NCBI RefSeq assembly: GCF_946478785.1
Contig: NZ_CAMLDD010000033.1
Location: 1-41,742, forward strand
DNA: 41,742 nt
Reading direction: 5' to 3'
Origin: an uncultured Flavobacterium sp.
Lineage (GTDB): Bacteria > Bacteroidota > Bacteroidia > Flavobacteriales > Flavobacteriaceae
The position numbers and the translations under genes are program-made. The notes under the pieces are model-generated. The model saw only the letters and a program-made list of their open reading frames with translations, ran no database searches and was not told where the DNA came from. This document shows, one piece after another, positions 1-8,018 of the stretch (position 1 is the stretch's first letter; each line of letters begins with the position of its first letter).

Positions 1-1728
1 CCACCTTTACTGGAAGTAAAATGGGAAAGCCAGGTTGATGTTTTATGCTACGGGTACAATACTGGTGAAATTAATGTAAGTTCATCCGGAGGAAGACCCG
101 CTCATCGTTACAGTTGGACCGGACCAAACGGATTTAGAAGCAATCTTCAAAATATAAAAAACCTGTATGCCGGTACTTATAATTTAACCGTTACGGATAA
201 TTCAGGATGTACTGTTCCACTGACAGTTGAAATACTTCAAAACCCGGAAATTAAATTGAACTACTCCGTTACTCATTTAACTTGTTACAGTGTTAGGGAT
301 GGCGTAATAAAAATTAACAATATTACGGGTGGTGTTCCTTTTGCAACCGGTGATCCGTATATTATAAAATGGAGCAATTTAGGAACCGGAATGGAACAAA
401 CTAATTTGTCCGCAGGAAACTATTTAATTACCATTACTGACGCTTTAGGCTGTCCAAAAGAATTTCCTATAGAGGTTAACAATGCCCCTGTTTTTAAAAT
501 CGATCCGGATTTTAAAAATATTTCATGCCACGGGGCAAATGATGCCTATATACGATTAAATCTTGTTGGTGGTCAGGCGCCTCTTAAATTAGAATGGAGT
601 GATGGTTCTACTGCCGGAATTGAAAGGAACAATCTTAGCGAAGGAGTCTATAAAGTAAAAATTACAGATGCGAAATTATGTGTAATTGAAGCAGAATATA
701 TTGTTGTTAATCCGCTTGAGTTAGAAATAAGAGGAGATGTTTCAAACCCTCTTGATTGCGTTAAAGCAAATACAGGTGTTATAGATCTTGTCGTAACGGG
801 CGGTACAGCTCCTTATACCTATGCTTGGTCTAATGGTGCCAGAACAGAAGATCTGAGTGAACTTACTCCTGATAATTATACTGTTATCGTAACAGATTCC
901 AGAGGTTGTAAAAAATCAGATACTTTTCAAATTACACGCTTTGAACAGCTTACCCCAACAATTGAAGTTTTAACTAATTTTAATTGTGAAACTAAATTTG
1001 TAGACCAAACATTTGTAGGACATGTAAAAGGAGGTATTCCGCCTTATACCCTAAAATGGTCGGATGGAATTATTTCGGGCGTAAATGGAGAAATAATGAA
1101 AACCGATAATAAAGGATTAGTCATTTTTAGTGTTACCGATAGTTTTGGCTGCTATGCCGAGGTCGTGCATAATGTTAAAACACCTGTTTTAGGCACACCT
1201 GATTTTTCTGCCAGTTCAATTGGTAAAGACGTTTATGGTTTATATGCGATCTATGATCCTGTTTTATTTACAAACTTAGCTACAGGTGATTTCAATCATG
1301 TATCATGGGATTTTGGTGATGGTAATTTTTCAGATGAAGAGAGTCCAAACCATATTTACACCCGCGAAGGAACCTATACAATTAAGCAATTGGTTTCGTA
1401 TCCTTTCGGCTGCCAATATTCTTATGAAGCTTCTATAGTGGTTGAAAAAGGATATAGTCTGATTATGCCTAATGCATTTACACCAAATAATGACGGCATC
1501 AATGATTCATTTGCACCGGTATTTACTGGCTTAAACAATGTAACTCTGGATATTTATGACACATGGGGAGGAATCATTTACTCAGAAACGGGAGTAAACA
1601 TTCAAGGCTGGCGAGGAAAAATTAAAGATCTGGATGCTGAAAATGGCAATTATTACTTTAAGATTTCGGCACAAACTTTTTACAATCATACCATAACCGA
1701 AAAAGGGTCACTCACATTAATTAAATAA
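1..1728 (+). CDS. SprB-repeat / gliding motility-associated C-terminal domain protein (5' end outside window)
   Basis: The frame is open from base 1, so this is the last 575 residues of a larger cell-surface protein; a TTG at 256 is not a credible start. It consists of successive SprB-type repeats of about 75-80 residues, each with a Cys, a 'Y.W(S/T)' strand and a 'G.Y.(V/I).(V/I)TD..GC' ending. A PKD-like domain follows (WDFGDG, then YTREGTYTIKQ, about residues 424-482). The end is a CHU_C/gliding motility-associated C-terminal domain (PNAFTPNNDGINDSF, about residues 490-575), which in Bacteroidota directs type IX secretion and surface attachment. The PorP/SprF gene 18 bases downstream is the usual partner for this type B signal. 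Role as adhesin or gliding protein is inferred from the family. Confidence 0.92.
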   Translation, partial: PPLLEVKWESQVDVLCYGYNTGEINVSSSGGRPAHRYSWTGPNGFRSNLQNIKNLYAGTYNLTVTDNSGCTVPLTVEILQNPEIKLNYSVTHLTCYSVRDGVIKINNITGGVPFATGDPYIIKWSNLGTGMEQTNLSAGNYLITITDALGCPKEFPIEVNNAPVFKIDPDFKNISCHGANDAYIRLNLVGGQAPLKLEWSDGSTAGIERNNLSEGVYKVKITDAKLCVIEAEYIVVNPLELEIRGDVSNPLDCVKANTGVIDLVVTGGTAPYTYAWSNGARTEDLSELTPDNYTVIVTDSRGCKKSDTFQITRFEQLTPTIEVLTNFNCETKFVDQTFVGHVKGGIPPYTLKWSDGIISGVNGEIMKTDNKGLVIFSVTDSFGCYAEVVHNVKTPVLGTPDFSASSIGKDVYGLYAIYDPVLFTNLATGDFNHVSWDFGDGNFSDEESPNHIYTREGTYTIKQLVSYPFGCQYSYEASIVVEKGYSLIMPNAFTPNNDGINDSFAPVFTGLNNVTLDIYDTWGGIIYSETGVNIQGWRGKIKDLDAENGNYYFKISAQTFYNHTITEKGSLTLIK

Positions 1729-1746
1729 AAGCAACAGATTAAAAAA

Positions 1747-2748
1747 ATGAGATTAAAATTACTATTTGTTATACTGATAACATGTTGTTTTTATACCAAA
1801 ACAAGAGCACAAGACCCTATTTTTACACAATATTTTTTAGTTCCGGAAACCTTAAACCCTGGTTTTAGCGGTTTTATGGAAACTACCTATACCGGAATAA
1901 TTCATCGTGAACAATGGCCTGAACTAGATTTAAGGGTAGATACTGATTATGCTTTTGTAAACACCTGGAGCGAAAGCATGCAGAGTGGTTTTGGCGTTAG
2001 TATACTGAATCAGAGAGAAAATGCATCAAAATATAATTTTACCCAGGTGAATGCAAATTACGCCTACAGGGTAAGAATAAATGATGACTGGTATTTCAGG
2101 CCCGGTATCGAAGCCGGTTTTGGGTTAAAGTCCTTTGCTTTTCAAAATTTATTGCTCGAAGACCAGATTAACTTAAACGGTCCAAATAATGCCACTTCGA
2201 TTGACCCATTGCTGGCAAACGACAAAATAACTTTTTTTGATATATCTGCGGGTATGGTTTTTAATACAGATGATCTTTGGATTGGCTTGTCTATGAAACA
2301 CCTCAACACGCCTAATATTGCTTTAAGTAACAACGGAAATCTACCTTTAAATACCTTTTTCTCTTTAAGCTCAGGATATGAATTTCTTGTAGCTGATTAT
2401 ATAGATGTTTTATTTTTTCCGTACGAAACGAAAATGTTTGTTACTTCAAACTATATGCAGCAAGGAAGATACCACCGACTTGATATGGGTGCTTCTATCC
2501 TATTCGAAAAAATGTTTTTTGGAACTACTTTCGTTACCAATCCTGGAAAAAACGGAATGAACAATCAATTGCTTACCTCTATTAACTTTTTTACCGGATT
2601 ACAATATGAAAATTTACGACTTGGACTTTCCTATGATTTAAATACTACCAAAATTGGAAGAACTGGCGGCGTTTATGAACTTTCATTAACCTATCAATTT
2701 AATTTAGCCCGTAAGTGTTTTGGCTGTCCTAATTATTCTGGGAATTAA
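1747..2748 (+). CDS. PorP/SprF family type IX secretion outer-membrane protein
   Basis: A 333-residue protein with a signal peptide ending near residue 21 (TRAQ), followed by the family's opening QDPIFTQYF...NPGFSG, in which a mature N-terminus is followed by the 'Q.......NP...G' pattern. The rest is alternating strand-like sequence ending in an aromatic residue-rich C-terminus (LSLTYQFN plus a short Cys-containing tail), as expected for an outer-membrane barrel. PorP/SprF proteins are needed for secretion or surface anchoring of a cognate CHU_C-type protein and are nearly always encoded right after it. Here the gap is 18 bases, so the two are surely co-transcribed. Confidence 0.93.
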   Translation: MRLKLLFVILITCCFYTKTRAQDPIFTQYFLVPETLNPGFSGFMETTYTGIIHREQWPELDLRVDTDYAFVNTWSESMQSGFGVSILNQRENASKYNFTQVNANYAYRVRINDDWYFRPGIEAGFGLKSFAFQNLLLEDQINLNGPNNATSIDPLLANDKITFFDISAGMVFNTDDLWIGLSMKHLNTPNIALSNNGNLPLNTFFSLSSGYEFLVADYIDVLFFPYETKMFVTSNYMQQGRYHRLDMGASILFEKMFFGTTFVTNPGKNGMNNQLLTSINFFTGLQYENLRLGLSYDLNTTKIGRTGGVYELSLTYQFNLARKCFGCPNYSGN

Positions 2749-2782
2749 GATCAAACAGTTACACTTCTACTTCAAATAAAAA

Positions 2783-2816
2783 AAACGGAAATAACTTTTA
2801 TCAGTTATTTCCGTTT
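2783..2816. terminator. Bidirectional intrinsic terminator
   Basis: A perfect 13-bp stem (AAACGGAAATAAC / GTTATTTCCGTTT) with an 8-base loop lies between the convergent porP-like gene and the minus-strand lipoprotein gene. The A and T flanks serve both directions. Confidence 0.85.
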
Positions 2817-2849
2817 GATACTAATTCAAAATTGTTTTTAAGATTTTAT

Positions 2850-3269
2850 CTATCTGGTATAAACTGTAATTATACCAGTAGCTTTATCTTTTAATTTCAA
2901 TTCTTTATTCGTAAGGTTCATAATATCGCTGGTAGTAGCAGTACTACCAATAGTAATAGTTAAATCATTATGAGATCTTACGTAAGTTCCTGTTGTCTCA
3001 GTTTTGCTACAATCATCACCGCTATAATCACCAATAACTGCTACATTACTCAATTTTAGCTCTAAATAATCTTTACTGCATCCACTTTCATTTTCAGGAG
3101 CATCTGCCAATACTTCGTTTCCATCAACTATTCCACCTATTTTGCTTAGCTCATACTTTCCCTGAATTGGTACTATTGTTTCTCCGTCATTATCTTCATT
3201 ACTACAAGATGTTGCTGCAAATAATCCAAAGCTTAAGGCTAATACGTATAAAAAATTTCTAGTTTTCAT
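2850..3269 (-). CDS. Lipocalin-like lipoprotein
   Basis: A 139-residue protein with a lipoprotein signal peptide (lipobox ATSC, Cys about 22) followed by an acidic SNEDNDGE stretch that in Bacteroidota favours surface export. The body fits the small lipocalin-like family common in Flavobacteriia: 'I.GKYELSKIGG', paired cysteines (SGC...DDC), then short beta strands ending 'DKATGIITVYTR'. The ligand is unknown. It is monocistronic: a terminator lies on its 3' side and about 290 non-coding bases on its 5' side. Family call is moderate, lipoprotein call is strong. Confidence 0.75.
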   Translation of the reverse strand: MKTRNFLYVLALSFGLFAATSCSNEDNDGETIVPIQGKYELSKIGGIVDGNEVLADAPENESGCSKDYLELKLSNVAVIGDYSGDDCSKTETTGTYVRSHNDLTITIGSTATTSDIMNLTNKELKLKDKATGIITVYTR

Positions 3270-3425
3270 GTTTGTTTGTTTTTAAAAATTATGTTTGATT
3301 TTATATTGACGAAATTACATTCGTTGTCATTTAAATCTGTTTCATAATTTTTAAAATAAGTTACATAATTGATGTTTATTTGATGAAAACATAATTATAT
3401 GTTAACATATCAAAGAATAAATCAA

Positions 3426-3458
3426 AAAACCTTCTGAATTAAACTTTCAGAAGGTTTT
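3426..3458 (-). terminator. Intrinsic terminator for the 3562-4476 gene
   Basis: A 13-bp inverted repeat (AAAACCTTCTGAA / TTCAGAAGGTTTT) with a 7-base loop. It lies about 100 bases beyond the stop codon of the minus-strand gene, and the plus-strand A-run becomes a U-tract in that transcript. Confidence 0.8.
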
Positions 3459-3561
3459 AACTTTTCACTTATTATATGATAACGAAGGCAGTAGTATTGT
3501 GCTCGTATTTAAAGGTAACTTAAATGTAAAACCTTATTGTTTGACTATTTAATGCTAGGAA

Positions 3562-4476
3562 TTATCGTTTAACATACTTATCAAGAATATACTGAGTCAC
3601 TGGTCTTAAGGGTTTATTATTTTCTGGATGTCTGCCATGTTCATTAAAAAAGTCAACTCCATTTGCTGTCTTTGCGTACCAAATAATTGCCACACCATTA
3701 TTATCAAAACAGGCTGTGGTATCACAAACAGCAATCTTTTTTAAATTAAAAGCTGTTTCATCAAAAGGTTCAATTTTATTATAATTACCTATTCCTGTCA
3801 CTTCTAAATCACAACTCACTTTTTCATAATGATCAGTTGACCATTGCATGCATTGTTTTCTTTGTACAAAAAATATACAGGTAGAAAACAAAACTATAAA
3901 AAGCAGCAATAAAATCTGGTTTGATTTTTTTGAAAGTATTTCTGGCACCTTAGTTCTAAAACTAATTGGTTTAATATTTCCGTCAGCATTTTTTTCTGAG
4001 TTTATTTTTGCTTCTTCTCCACAACTGTCAAAACTCTTTTCAGTAATAATTTCTTCAGAAAACCCATTATCCTTCCCTAAATCTAAATTCAGTGAATCAA
4101 CTATGTTTTTTTCGTTCTCATTAAAAGAAATTTTTCTAAACTTATTATAAGGTCTTAAATTAAAATCTACTAAAATCGCAGCAAGATTTACCGCAACTTT
4201 ATCTGTCAAGTCTGTTTGGACTTTATAAAAAGTACCAATAGGTTTAAATCTGTCAGTATGTTCTCTAAATTGTTTTCTCTTGTTTGGATCAAATTCAAAT
4301 CCAAAAAAGGACTTAAAGGTAATTAGGTCATCAGGATTTTTATTTTTTTCAAATATTTCCCAACATAAATTTCTAAGATTAGCTTGTGAAGGATTAGGAA
4401 AATTATCTGCTGCAATCTCTATTTTATATTTTTCCTGAATAGCTTTTTTATAATCTTCAATAGTATAGTTCTGCAT
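3562..4476 (-). CDS. Unknown single-pass membrane protein
   Basis: A 304-residue protein I do not recognise. The N-terminal ~120 residues look like a cytoplasmic helical domain (KAIQEKYKIEIAADNFPNPS, then a repeated Phe-rich 'FKSFFGFEFDPNKRKQF'). An acidic linker follows, then one transmembrane helix (about 187-204, LLLLFIVLFSTCIFFV) and a C-terminal ~100-residue Cys-containing domain (CMQW, SCDL, CDTTACF) probably outside the membrane. The last part (VTQYILDKYVKR) is basic. It is transcribed toward 3426, where a terminator lies. A putative promoter with the TTACGGTTTTCC box about 180 bases upstream links it to the downstream two-component regulon, and its leader holds GGAATT repeats. Confidence 0.7.
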   Translation of the reverse strand: MQNYTIEDYKKAIQEKYKIEIAADNFPNPSQANLRNLCWEIFEKNKNPDDLITFKSFFGFEFDPNKRKQFREHTDRFKPIGTFYKVQTDLTDKVAVNLAAILVDFNLRPYNKFRKISFNENEKNIVDSLNLDLGKDNGFSEEIITEKSFDSCGEEAKINSEKNADGNIKPISFRTKVPEILSKKSNQILLLLFIVLFSTCIFFVQRKQCMQWSTDHYEKVSCDLEVTGIGNYNKIEPFDETAFNLKKIAVCDTTACFDNNGVAIIWYAKTANGVDFFNEHGRHPENNKPLRPVTQYILDKYVKR

Positions 4477-4484
4477 AGGCCATT

Positions 4485-4554
4485 GGGAATTTTTAGGAAT
4501 TTCCGGGAATTTTCAGGAATTATTAAACATTATAGGAATTCCGGGAATTCCTAG
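4485..4554. repeat. GGAATT-type repeats with a perfect 10-bp inverted repeat
   Basis: The stretch contains six GGAATT-like units. At 4533-4553 TAGGAATTCC and GGAATTCCTA form a perfect 10-bp palindrome around one G. The repeats sit just 5' of the minus-strand gene starting at 4476, between it and its putative promoter, so they lie in that gene's leader. Confidence 0.7.
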
Positions 4555-4624
4555 TCAATACAGGCTTATAAGCGTCTTTACTTTGTCCTCAGAAATTAGT
4601 TATTGTTCTACTTCGCGATTAAAA

Positions 4625-4668
4625 CAAATGTACAAAACTAGTTCAATTAAAAGTGCGGAAAACCGTAA
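4625..4668 (-). promoter_or_regulatory. Putative regulated promoter: TTACGGTTTTCC box plus TACATTTG
   Basis: On the minus strand TTACGGTTTTCCGC (4668-4655) is followed after 24 bases by TACATTTG (4632-4625), a match to the Bacteroidota -7 consensus TAnnTTTG. The box is a near-palindrome (TTACGG-N4-CCGCAC). The same box and nearly the same spacing occur at 7490 and 11042. The predicted transcript would lead into the gene starting at 4476. Confidence 0.6.
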
Positions 4669-4735
4669 GACGGACTTTATCCGGGAAGTATAAATAAATT
4701 TTATAGTTCTACGCACTTCACTTCCCAAAATCATT

Positions 4736-4779
4736 GGTATTGCCAAACAAGATCCGGACAGAATCCGGACAGCAATACC
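4736..4779. repeat. Inverted repeat enclosing an 11-base direct repeat
   Basis: GGTATTGC (4736-4743) and GCAATACC (4772-4779) are perfect 8-bp arms. The loop carries ATCCGGACAG twice (4752-4761 and 4763-4772), 11 bases apart, i.e. about one helical turn. It lies 26 bases upstream of the small lipoprotein gene and could be an operator or an RNA leader structure; no identity is known. Confidence 0.55.
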
Positions 4780-4805
4780 CATGCTTAATTTTTAAATCCA
4801 AAATC

Positions 4806-4988
4806 ATGAAAAAATTATTTATATGGGGAGCGTTCGCTCTATTGACAACTACATTATTCTCTTGTACTGCTGATGAATCTGAAACAGTCGCAAAAAAAAC
4901 AGAAATAAAAAAAGATGTTATTCAGTCAGAGGGAGTGGCTCAAGGTCCTGACGATGATCCTGTACCTGTTACACCTCCAAGAAAATAG
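4806..4988 (+). CDS. Small lipoprotein upstream of a sensor kinase
   Basis: The ATG at 4806 gives a 60-residue product: lipoprotein signal peptide (MKKLFIWGAFALLTTTLFSC, Cys at 20), then about 40 hydrophilic residues ending in an acidic/proline tail (GPDDDPVPVTPPRK). The longer frame from 4734 runs through the inverted repeat and has no signal peptide at its start, so it is rejected. It lies 53 bases before the sensor kinase gene. I recall similar tiny lipoproteins at this position in other flavobacteria, but cannot verify it here. A role as accessory or ligand of the kinase is inference only. Confidence 0.7.
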   Translation: MKKLFIWGAFALLTTTLFSCTADESETVAKKTEIKKDVIQSEGVAQGPDDDPVPVTPPRK

Positions 4989-5041
4989 TAAATAAAACCT
5001 GTAATGTTCAATTAATTACTAAATTCGGGGAAAGTTAAATT

Positions 5042-6739
5042 ATGTTACGATCCCCGATTTTTTGCTTGTTTTGCTTTCTAATTTTTATTTCTTGCGAAGA
5101 GAAGACAACTACCCCTTTTAAGCCAAGTTTACATAAAAAGGAGGGCAAACTTTTACAGCAAAATGCCATGGTTCATTTTCAAAAAAGTAACTATAATAGT
5201 GCTTTTTATTACTTCAATAAGTCCAAAATACTATTTGAGACATCTAAAGACAGTGCCAATATTGTTTTCAATTTAATTCAAATGGCCAACATTCAACAAA
5301 TAAATGGTGATTACTATGGAAGCAAGGAAACTTTAACAGAGGCATTACCGTACAGCAAAAATGATAATAATTATATTGTTGCAATTAATAATTTCTTCGG
5401 AATTGCTGATAAAGAACTTTCTATTTATAATGATGCCATTTTTTATTATAAGCAAGCCATAAATTCCGCAAAGGATTCAATTTCAATACAATCTCCCTTA
5501 AACAATATTGCAGTTGTTTATATCAAACAAAAAAAATACGATAAGGCAATTGAGATTTTGGAATCTATTCTAAATAAAAAAATTTTAGATAATAAATCAT
5601 CCTTAAAAACTAAACCAAGAGTAATTGACAATCTTGGTTTTGCTTATTTTAAAAAAGGAATGAATAATAAGGGGCTTCAACTCTTAAATGAAGGTCTGAA
5701 ATTAAGAATACAATCCAATGATAACTACGGAAGCATTGGGAGTTACCTTCACCTGGCTGAATTTTTCTCAGAAACTGATCTTCAAAAATCAAATGAATAT
5801 GCTGAAAAAGCTTATGAAAAAGCAACTCAATTTAACAGTATCGATGAACGTTTGAAAGCCTTATCTTTTTTAATCTCAAATGGATCAGGAACAGCGTATG
5901 CACAAAAGTACATTACTTTGAATGACAGCATAACTAAAATCCGCAACAACTACAAAAACAAGTTTGCCAAAATAAAATACGACTCTAAAAAGGAAAAGGA
6001 CGAAAATCAAAAACTCCGTTTAGAAAAAGCTGAGGATTTATTGTCTCTCCAGGAAGCAAAATATCAACGAATATTTTTTATAATCGGAATTGCATCCCTT
6101 TGTCTTTTATTATTGTACTTAAGAAAATTTTATCAAAACCGAAACCGAATCGAAAAAATAAAAACAGCCTACGATACCGAAACCAAAATCGCCAAAGACC
6201 TTCACGATGAACTCGCAAATGATGTTTTTAATGCTATCACTTTTACTCAAACACAATCGTTAGAAAGTAAAAACAGGAAAGAAACCTTAATTCAAAAACT
6301 GGATCATATATACACACGTGTCCGTAGAATTTCGAGAGAGAATAATGATATCCATACTGGAGAAAATTATTCGGACAACTTAAAAGAAATGCTGTCAACA
6401 TATAATACCGACCAGACAAATGTTATTATTAAAATCGATGAAATCAATTGGAACGATATCGATGAAATTAAAAAGGTTACCATTTACCGTGTTTTACAAG
6501 AATTAATGGTAAACATGAAAAAACATAGTCAGGCTTTGCTAGTAGTTATAAAATTTGACATCAGCTCAAAAAAAATATTTATTGACTATACGGATAACGG
6601 AAAAGGATGTGACAAAAACAAAATTATAAAAAATGGCCTGCAAAATATGGAAAACCGTATTCTGTCTACAAAAGGAACTATTACTTTTGAAACTGAACCT
6701 GATAAAGGTTTTAAAGTAAAAATAACAATGCCCAAATAA
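5042..6739 (+). CDS. TPR-containing sensor histidine kinase
   Basis: A 565-residue protein. The N-terminus is a lipoprotein-type signal (FLIFISCEE, Cys about 18). Residues ~36-290 are tetratricopeptide-like helical repeats, probably periplasmic. A coiled coil follows (~300-343) and then one transmembrane helix (~344-362). The cytoplasmic part has a HisKA_3-type dimerisation helix with phospho-acceptor His388 in DLHDELANDVF, an N box near 487-498 (LQELMVNMKKH) and a G1 box DNGKGCD at ~518, closing with a GHKL ATPase end. HisKA_3 kinases pair with NarL/LuxR regulators, and exactly such a gene follows after 6 bases. The stimulus is unknown; an envelope signal sensed through the TPR domain is likely. 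Confidence 0.92.
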   Translation: MLRSPIFCLFCFLIFISCEEKTTTPFKPSLHKKEGKLLQQNAMVHFQKSNYNSAFYYFNKSKILFETSKDSANIVFNLIQMANIQQINGDYYGSKETLTEALPYSKNDNNYIVAINNFFGIADKELSIYNDAIFYYKQAINSAKDSISIQSPLNNIAVVYIKQKKYDKAIEILESILNKKILDNKSSLKTKPRVIDNLGFAYFKKGMNNKGLQLLNEGLKLRIQSNDNYGSIGSYLHLAEFFSETDLQKSNEYAEKAYEKATQFNSIDERLKALSFLISNGSGTAYAQKYITLNDSITKIRNNYKNKFAKIKYDSKKEKDENQKLRLEKAEDLLSLQEAKYQRIFFIIGIASLCLLLLYLRKFYQNRNRIEKIKTAYDTETKIAKDLHDELANDVFNAITFTQTQSLESKNRKETLIQKLDHIYTRVRRISRENNDIHTGENYSDNLKEMLSTYNTDQTNVIIKIDEINWNDIDEIKKVTIYRVLQELMVNMKKHSQALLVVIKFDISSKKIFIDYTDNGKGCDKNKIIKNGLQNMENRILSTKGTITFETEPDKGFKVKITMPK

Positions 6740-6745
6740 AAGCCT

Positions 6746-7414
6746 ATGTTTAAAAAAGTAATAATAGCCGAAGATATTGACTCGATGAATTTAGGAATTC
6801 AACAAGTCTTAAAAGATTTGAACATTGTCGATTTTCAGCATTCCAAATTTTGTGATGAAGCATTTCTAAAAATCCGTGCCGCAATTCATCAAAATGAACC
6901 TTACGATTTACTAATCAGTGATCTTTCGTTTAAAACCGATCATCGAAAGGCAACTATTGCCAATGGCGATGAGCTGGTTCAAAAGGTTCGCACATTACAG
7001 CCTGACATTAAAATCATCGCCTATTCTGTAGAAGATAAAAGTTACCGAATTAAATCACTCTTTGACCATGCAGGAATAGATGGTTTTGTCTCCAAAGGTC
7101 TTAACAGTATCGAAGAATTAAAGAAAGCGATTCATCTTATTTCGACTTCTGATCAAAAATACATTTCGCCTGAAGTTGCATCTGCTTTGCAGGAAAAAAA
7201 CAACTACGAAATTGACGATGTAGATATTCAAATTCTAAAACATTTGTCTTTGGGGACTTCTCAGGATGAAATTATAGAAATATTTAAAACCTCAGATATC
7301 AGGCCAAACAGCAAAAGCGCCATCGAAAAAAGACTGGCGAAACTCAAAGACTTTTTTAAGGCAAATAATACCGTGCATTTGGTTTCTATTACTAAGGATA
7401 TGGGGATTATTTAA
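6746..7414 (+). CDS. NarL/LuxR-type response regulator
   Basis: A 222-residue two-domain regulator. The receiver domain (1-~130) has the acidic pair E9/D10, phospho-acceptor Asp59 in LLISDL, Ser94 at the switch position (AYSVED) and Lys117 (FVSKG). The C-terminal ~65 residues form a divergent GerE/LuxR helix-turn-helix ('DVDIQILKHLSLGTSQDEI', then 'NSKSAIEKRLAKLKDFF'). It starts 6 bases after the kinase stop, so the pair is one operon. GerE regulators bind short inverted repeats as dimers. The TTAYGG-N4-CCGTAA box found in three surrounding promoters is the natural candidate site. Confidence 0.92.
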   Translation: MFKKVIIAEDIDSMNLGIQQVLKDLNIVDFQHSKFCDEAFLKIRAAIHQNEPYDLLISDLSFKTDHRKATIANGDELVQKVRTLQPDIKIIAYSVEDKSYRIKSLFDHAGIDGFVSKGLNSIEELKKAIHLISTSDQKYISPEVASALQEKNNYEIDDVDIQILKHLSLGTSQDEIIEIFKTSDIRPNSKSAIEKRLAKLKDFFKANNTVHLVSITKDMGII

Positions 7415-7441
7415 TTTCCTTACCGTAACAACGTTAATTCT

Positions 7442-7465
7442 AGGCTCCTTCGGGGGCTTTTTTTA
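7442..7465 (+). terminator. Intrinsic terminator after the two-component operon
   Basis: AGGCTCC-TTCG-GGGGCTT forms a short GC stem with a UUCG tetraloop, followed by a run of eight T. It separates the regulator gene from the next operon, which has its own promoter at 7490. Confidence 0.85.
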
Positions 7466-7489
7466 TTTCTAAAAACTAAAATTCAGGGA

Positions 7490-7534
7490 TTATGGTTTTC
7501 CGTAAAATACTGGTTTCAAATAGGTTTAAGTTTG
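7490..7534 (+). promoter_or_regulatory. Putative regulated promoter: TTATGGTTTTCCGTAA box plus TAAGTTTG
   Basis: The palindrome TTATGG-TTTT-CCGTAA (7490-7505) is followed by the -7 element TAAGTTTG (7527-7534). The box centre is 36.5 bases from the end of the -7 element, exactly the same as at 11042-11086. That puts the box centre near -43, the class II activator position. No good -33 TTG is evident, as expected for an activator-dependent promoter. Confidence 0.65.
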
Positions 7535-7576
7535 AATTATCAAATCAATTTAATAATAATTAAACCAAATAAAATT

Positions 7577-7783
7577 ATGAAAAACTATTATGTAAATAAC
7601 ACCGCTCAATTAAACGGAGATCATGAAGTCCATACTGACGACTGTCCTTACTTTAAAAATATTATAAGCAAGAAATACTTAGGTGTTTTTTCCAGCTGTA
7701 AACCTGCAGTAGATGAAGCTAAAAAAACATACTCAAAATCCAATGGTTGTAAAACGTGTTGTAATGCCTGCCACACAACTTAA
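7577..7783 (+). CDS. Small Cys/His-rich protein, putative metal-binding
   Basis: The ATG at 7577 gives 68 residues. The earlier TTG at 7532 lies inside the -7 element of the promoter and is rejected. The sequence has a patterned set of ligands: HEVHTDDC, then SSCKPAVDEAKK, then GCKTCCNACH. That is His and six or seven cysteines in an arrangement like small zinc- or Ada-type binding modules. It is the first gene of the box-controlled operon; DUF4236 begins 2 bases after its stop. No function is known to me. The gene in 13106-13315 encodes another small H/C-patterned protein. Confidence 0.75.
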   Translation: MKNYYVNNTAQLNGDHEVHTDDCPYFKNIISKKYLGVFSSCKPAVDEAKKTYSKSNGCKTCCNACHTT

Positions 7784-7785
7784 TC

Positions 7786-8016
7786 ATGGGTTTTCGATTT
7801 CAAAAAAGAATTAGACTTGGAGGCGGACTTGGATTAAACATTAGTAAATCCGGAATTTCTCCAAGTCTTAGAACCAAAATGGGAACATTTAGTAAAAATG
7901 GTTATTCTACCAAAACCGGTATACCCGGATTAAGATACCAAAGCAGCGGGTGTCTTGTAATATTTACTTTTACAGGCCTTCTTACATTTTTAATTTTCAC
8001 AATAATACATTTATAA
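7786..8016 (+). CDS. DUF4236 domain protein with C-terminal membrane helix
   Basis: A 76-residue protein. The opening MGFRFQKRIRLGGGLGLNIS with 'KSGISPSLRTKMGTFS' and 'GIPGLRY' is the DUF4236 signature: short glycine-rich strands of unknown function found in many phyla, often in small membrane-linked proteins. The C-terminal 20 residues (LVIFTFTGLLTFLIFTIIHL) are a membrane helix. It is spaced 2 bases from the genes on both sides, so translation is probably coupled. Function unknown. Confidence 0.88.
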   Translation: MGFRFQKRIRLGGGLGLNISKSGISPSLRTKMGTFSKNGYSTKTGIPGLRYQSSGCLVIFTFTGLLTFLIFTIIHL

Positions 8017-8018
8017 CT

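Noticed and set aside
4734..4805. Upstream extension of the small lipoprotein gene
   Set aside because: It would put 24 residues before a clear lipoprotein signal peptide and runs through the inverted repeat; the ATG at 4806 is used.
7532..7576. TTG start for the Cys-rich protein
   Set aside because: The TTG is part of the -7 element TAAGTTTG, so it would not be transcribed.
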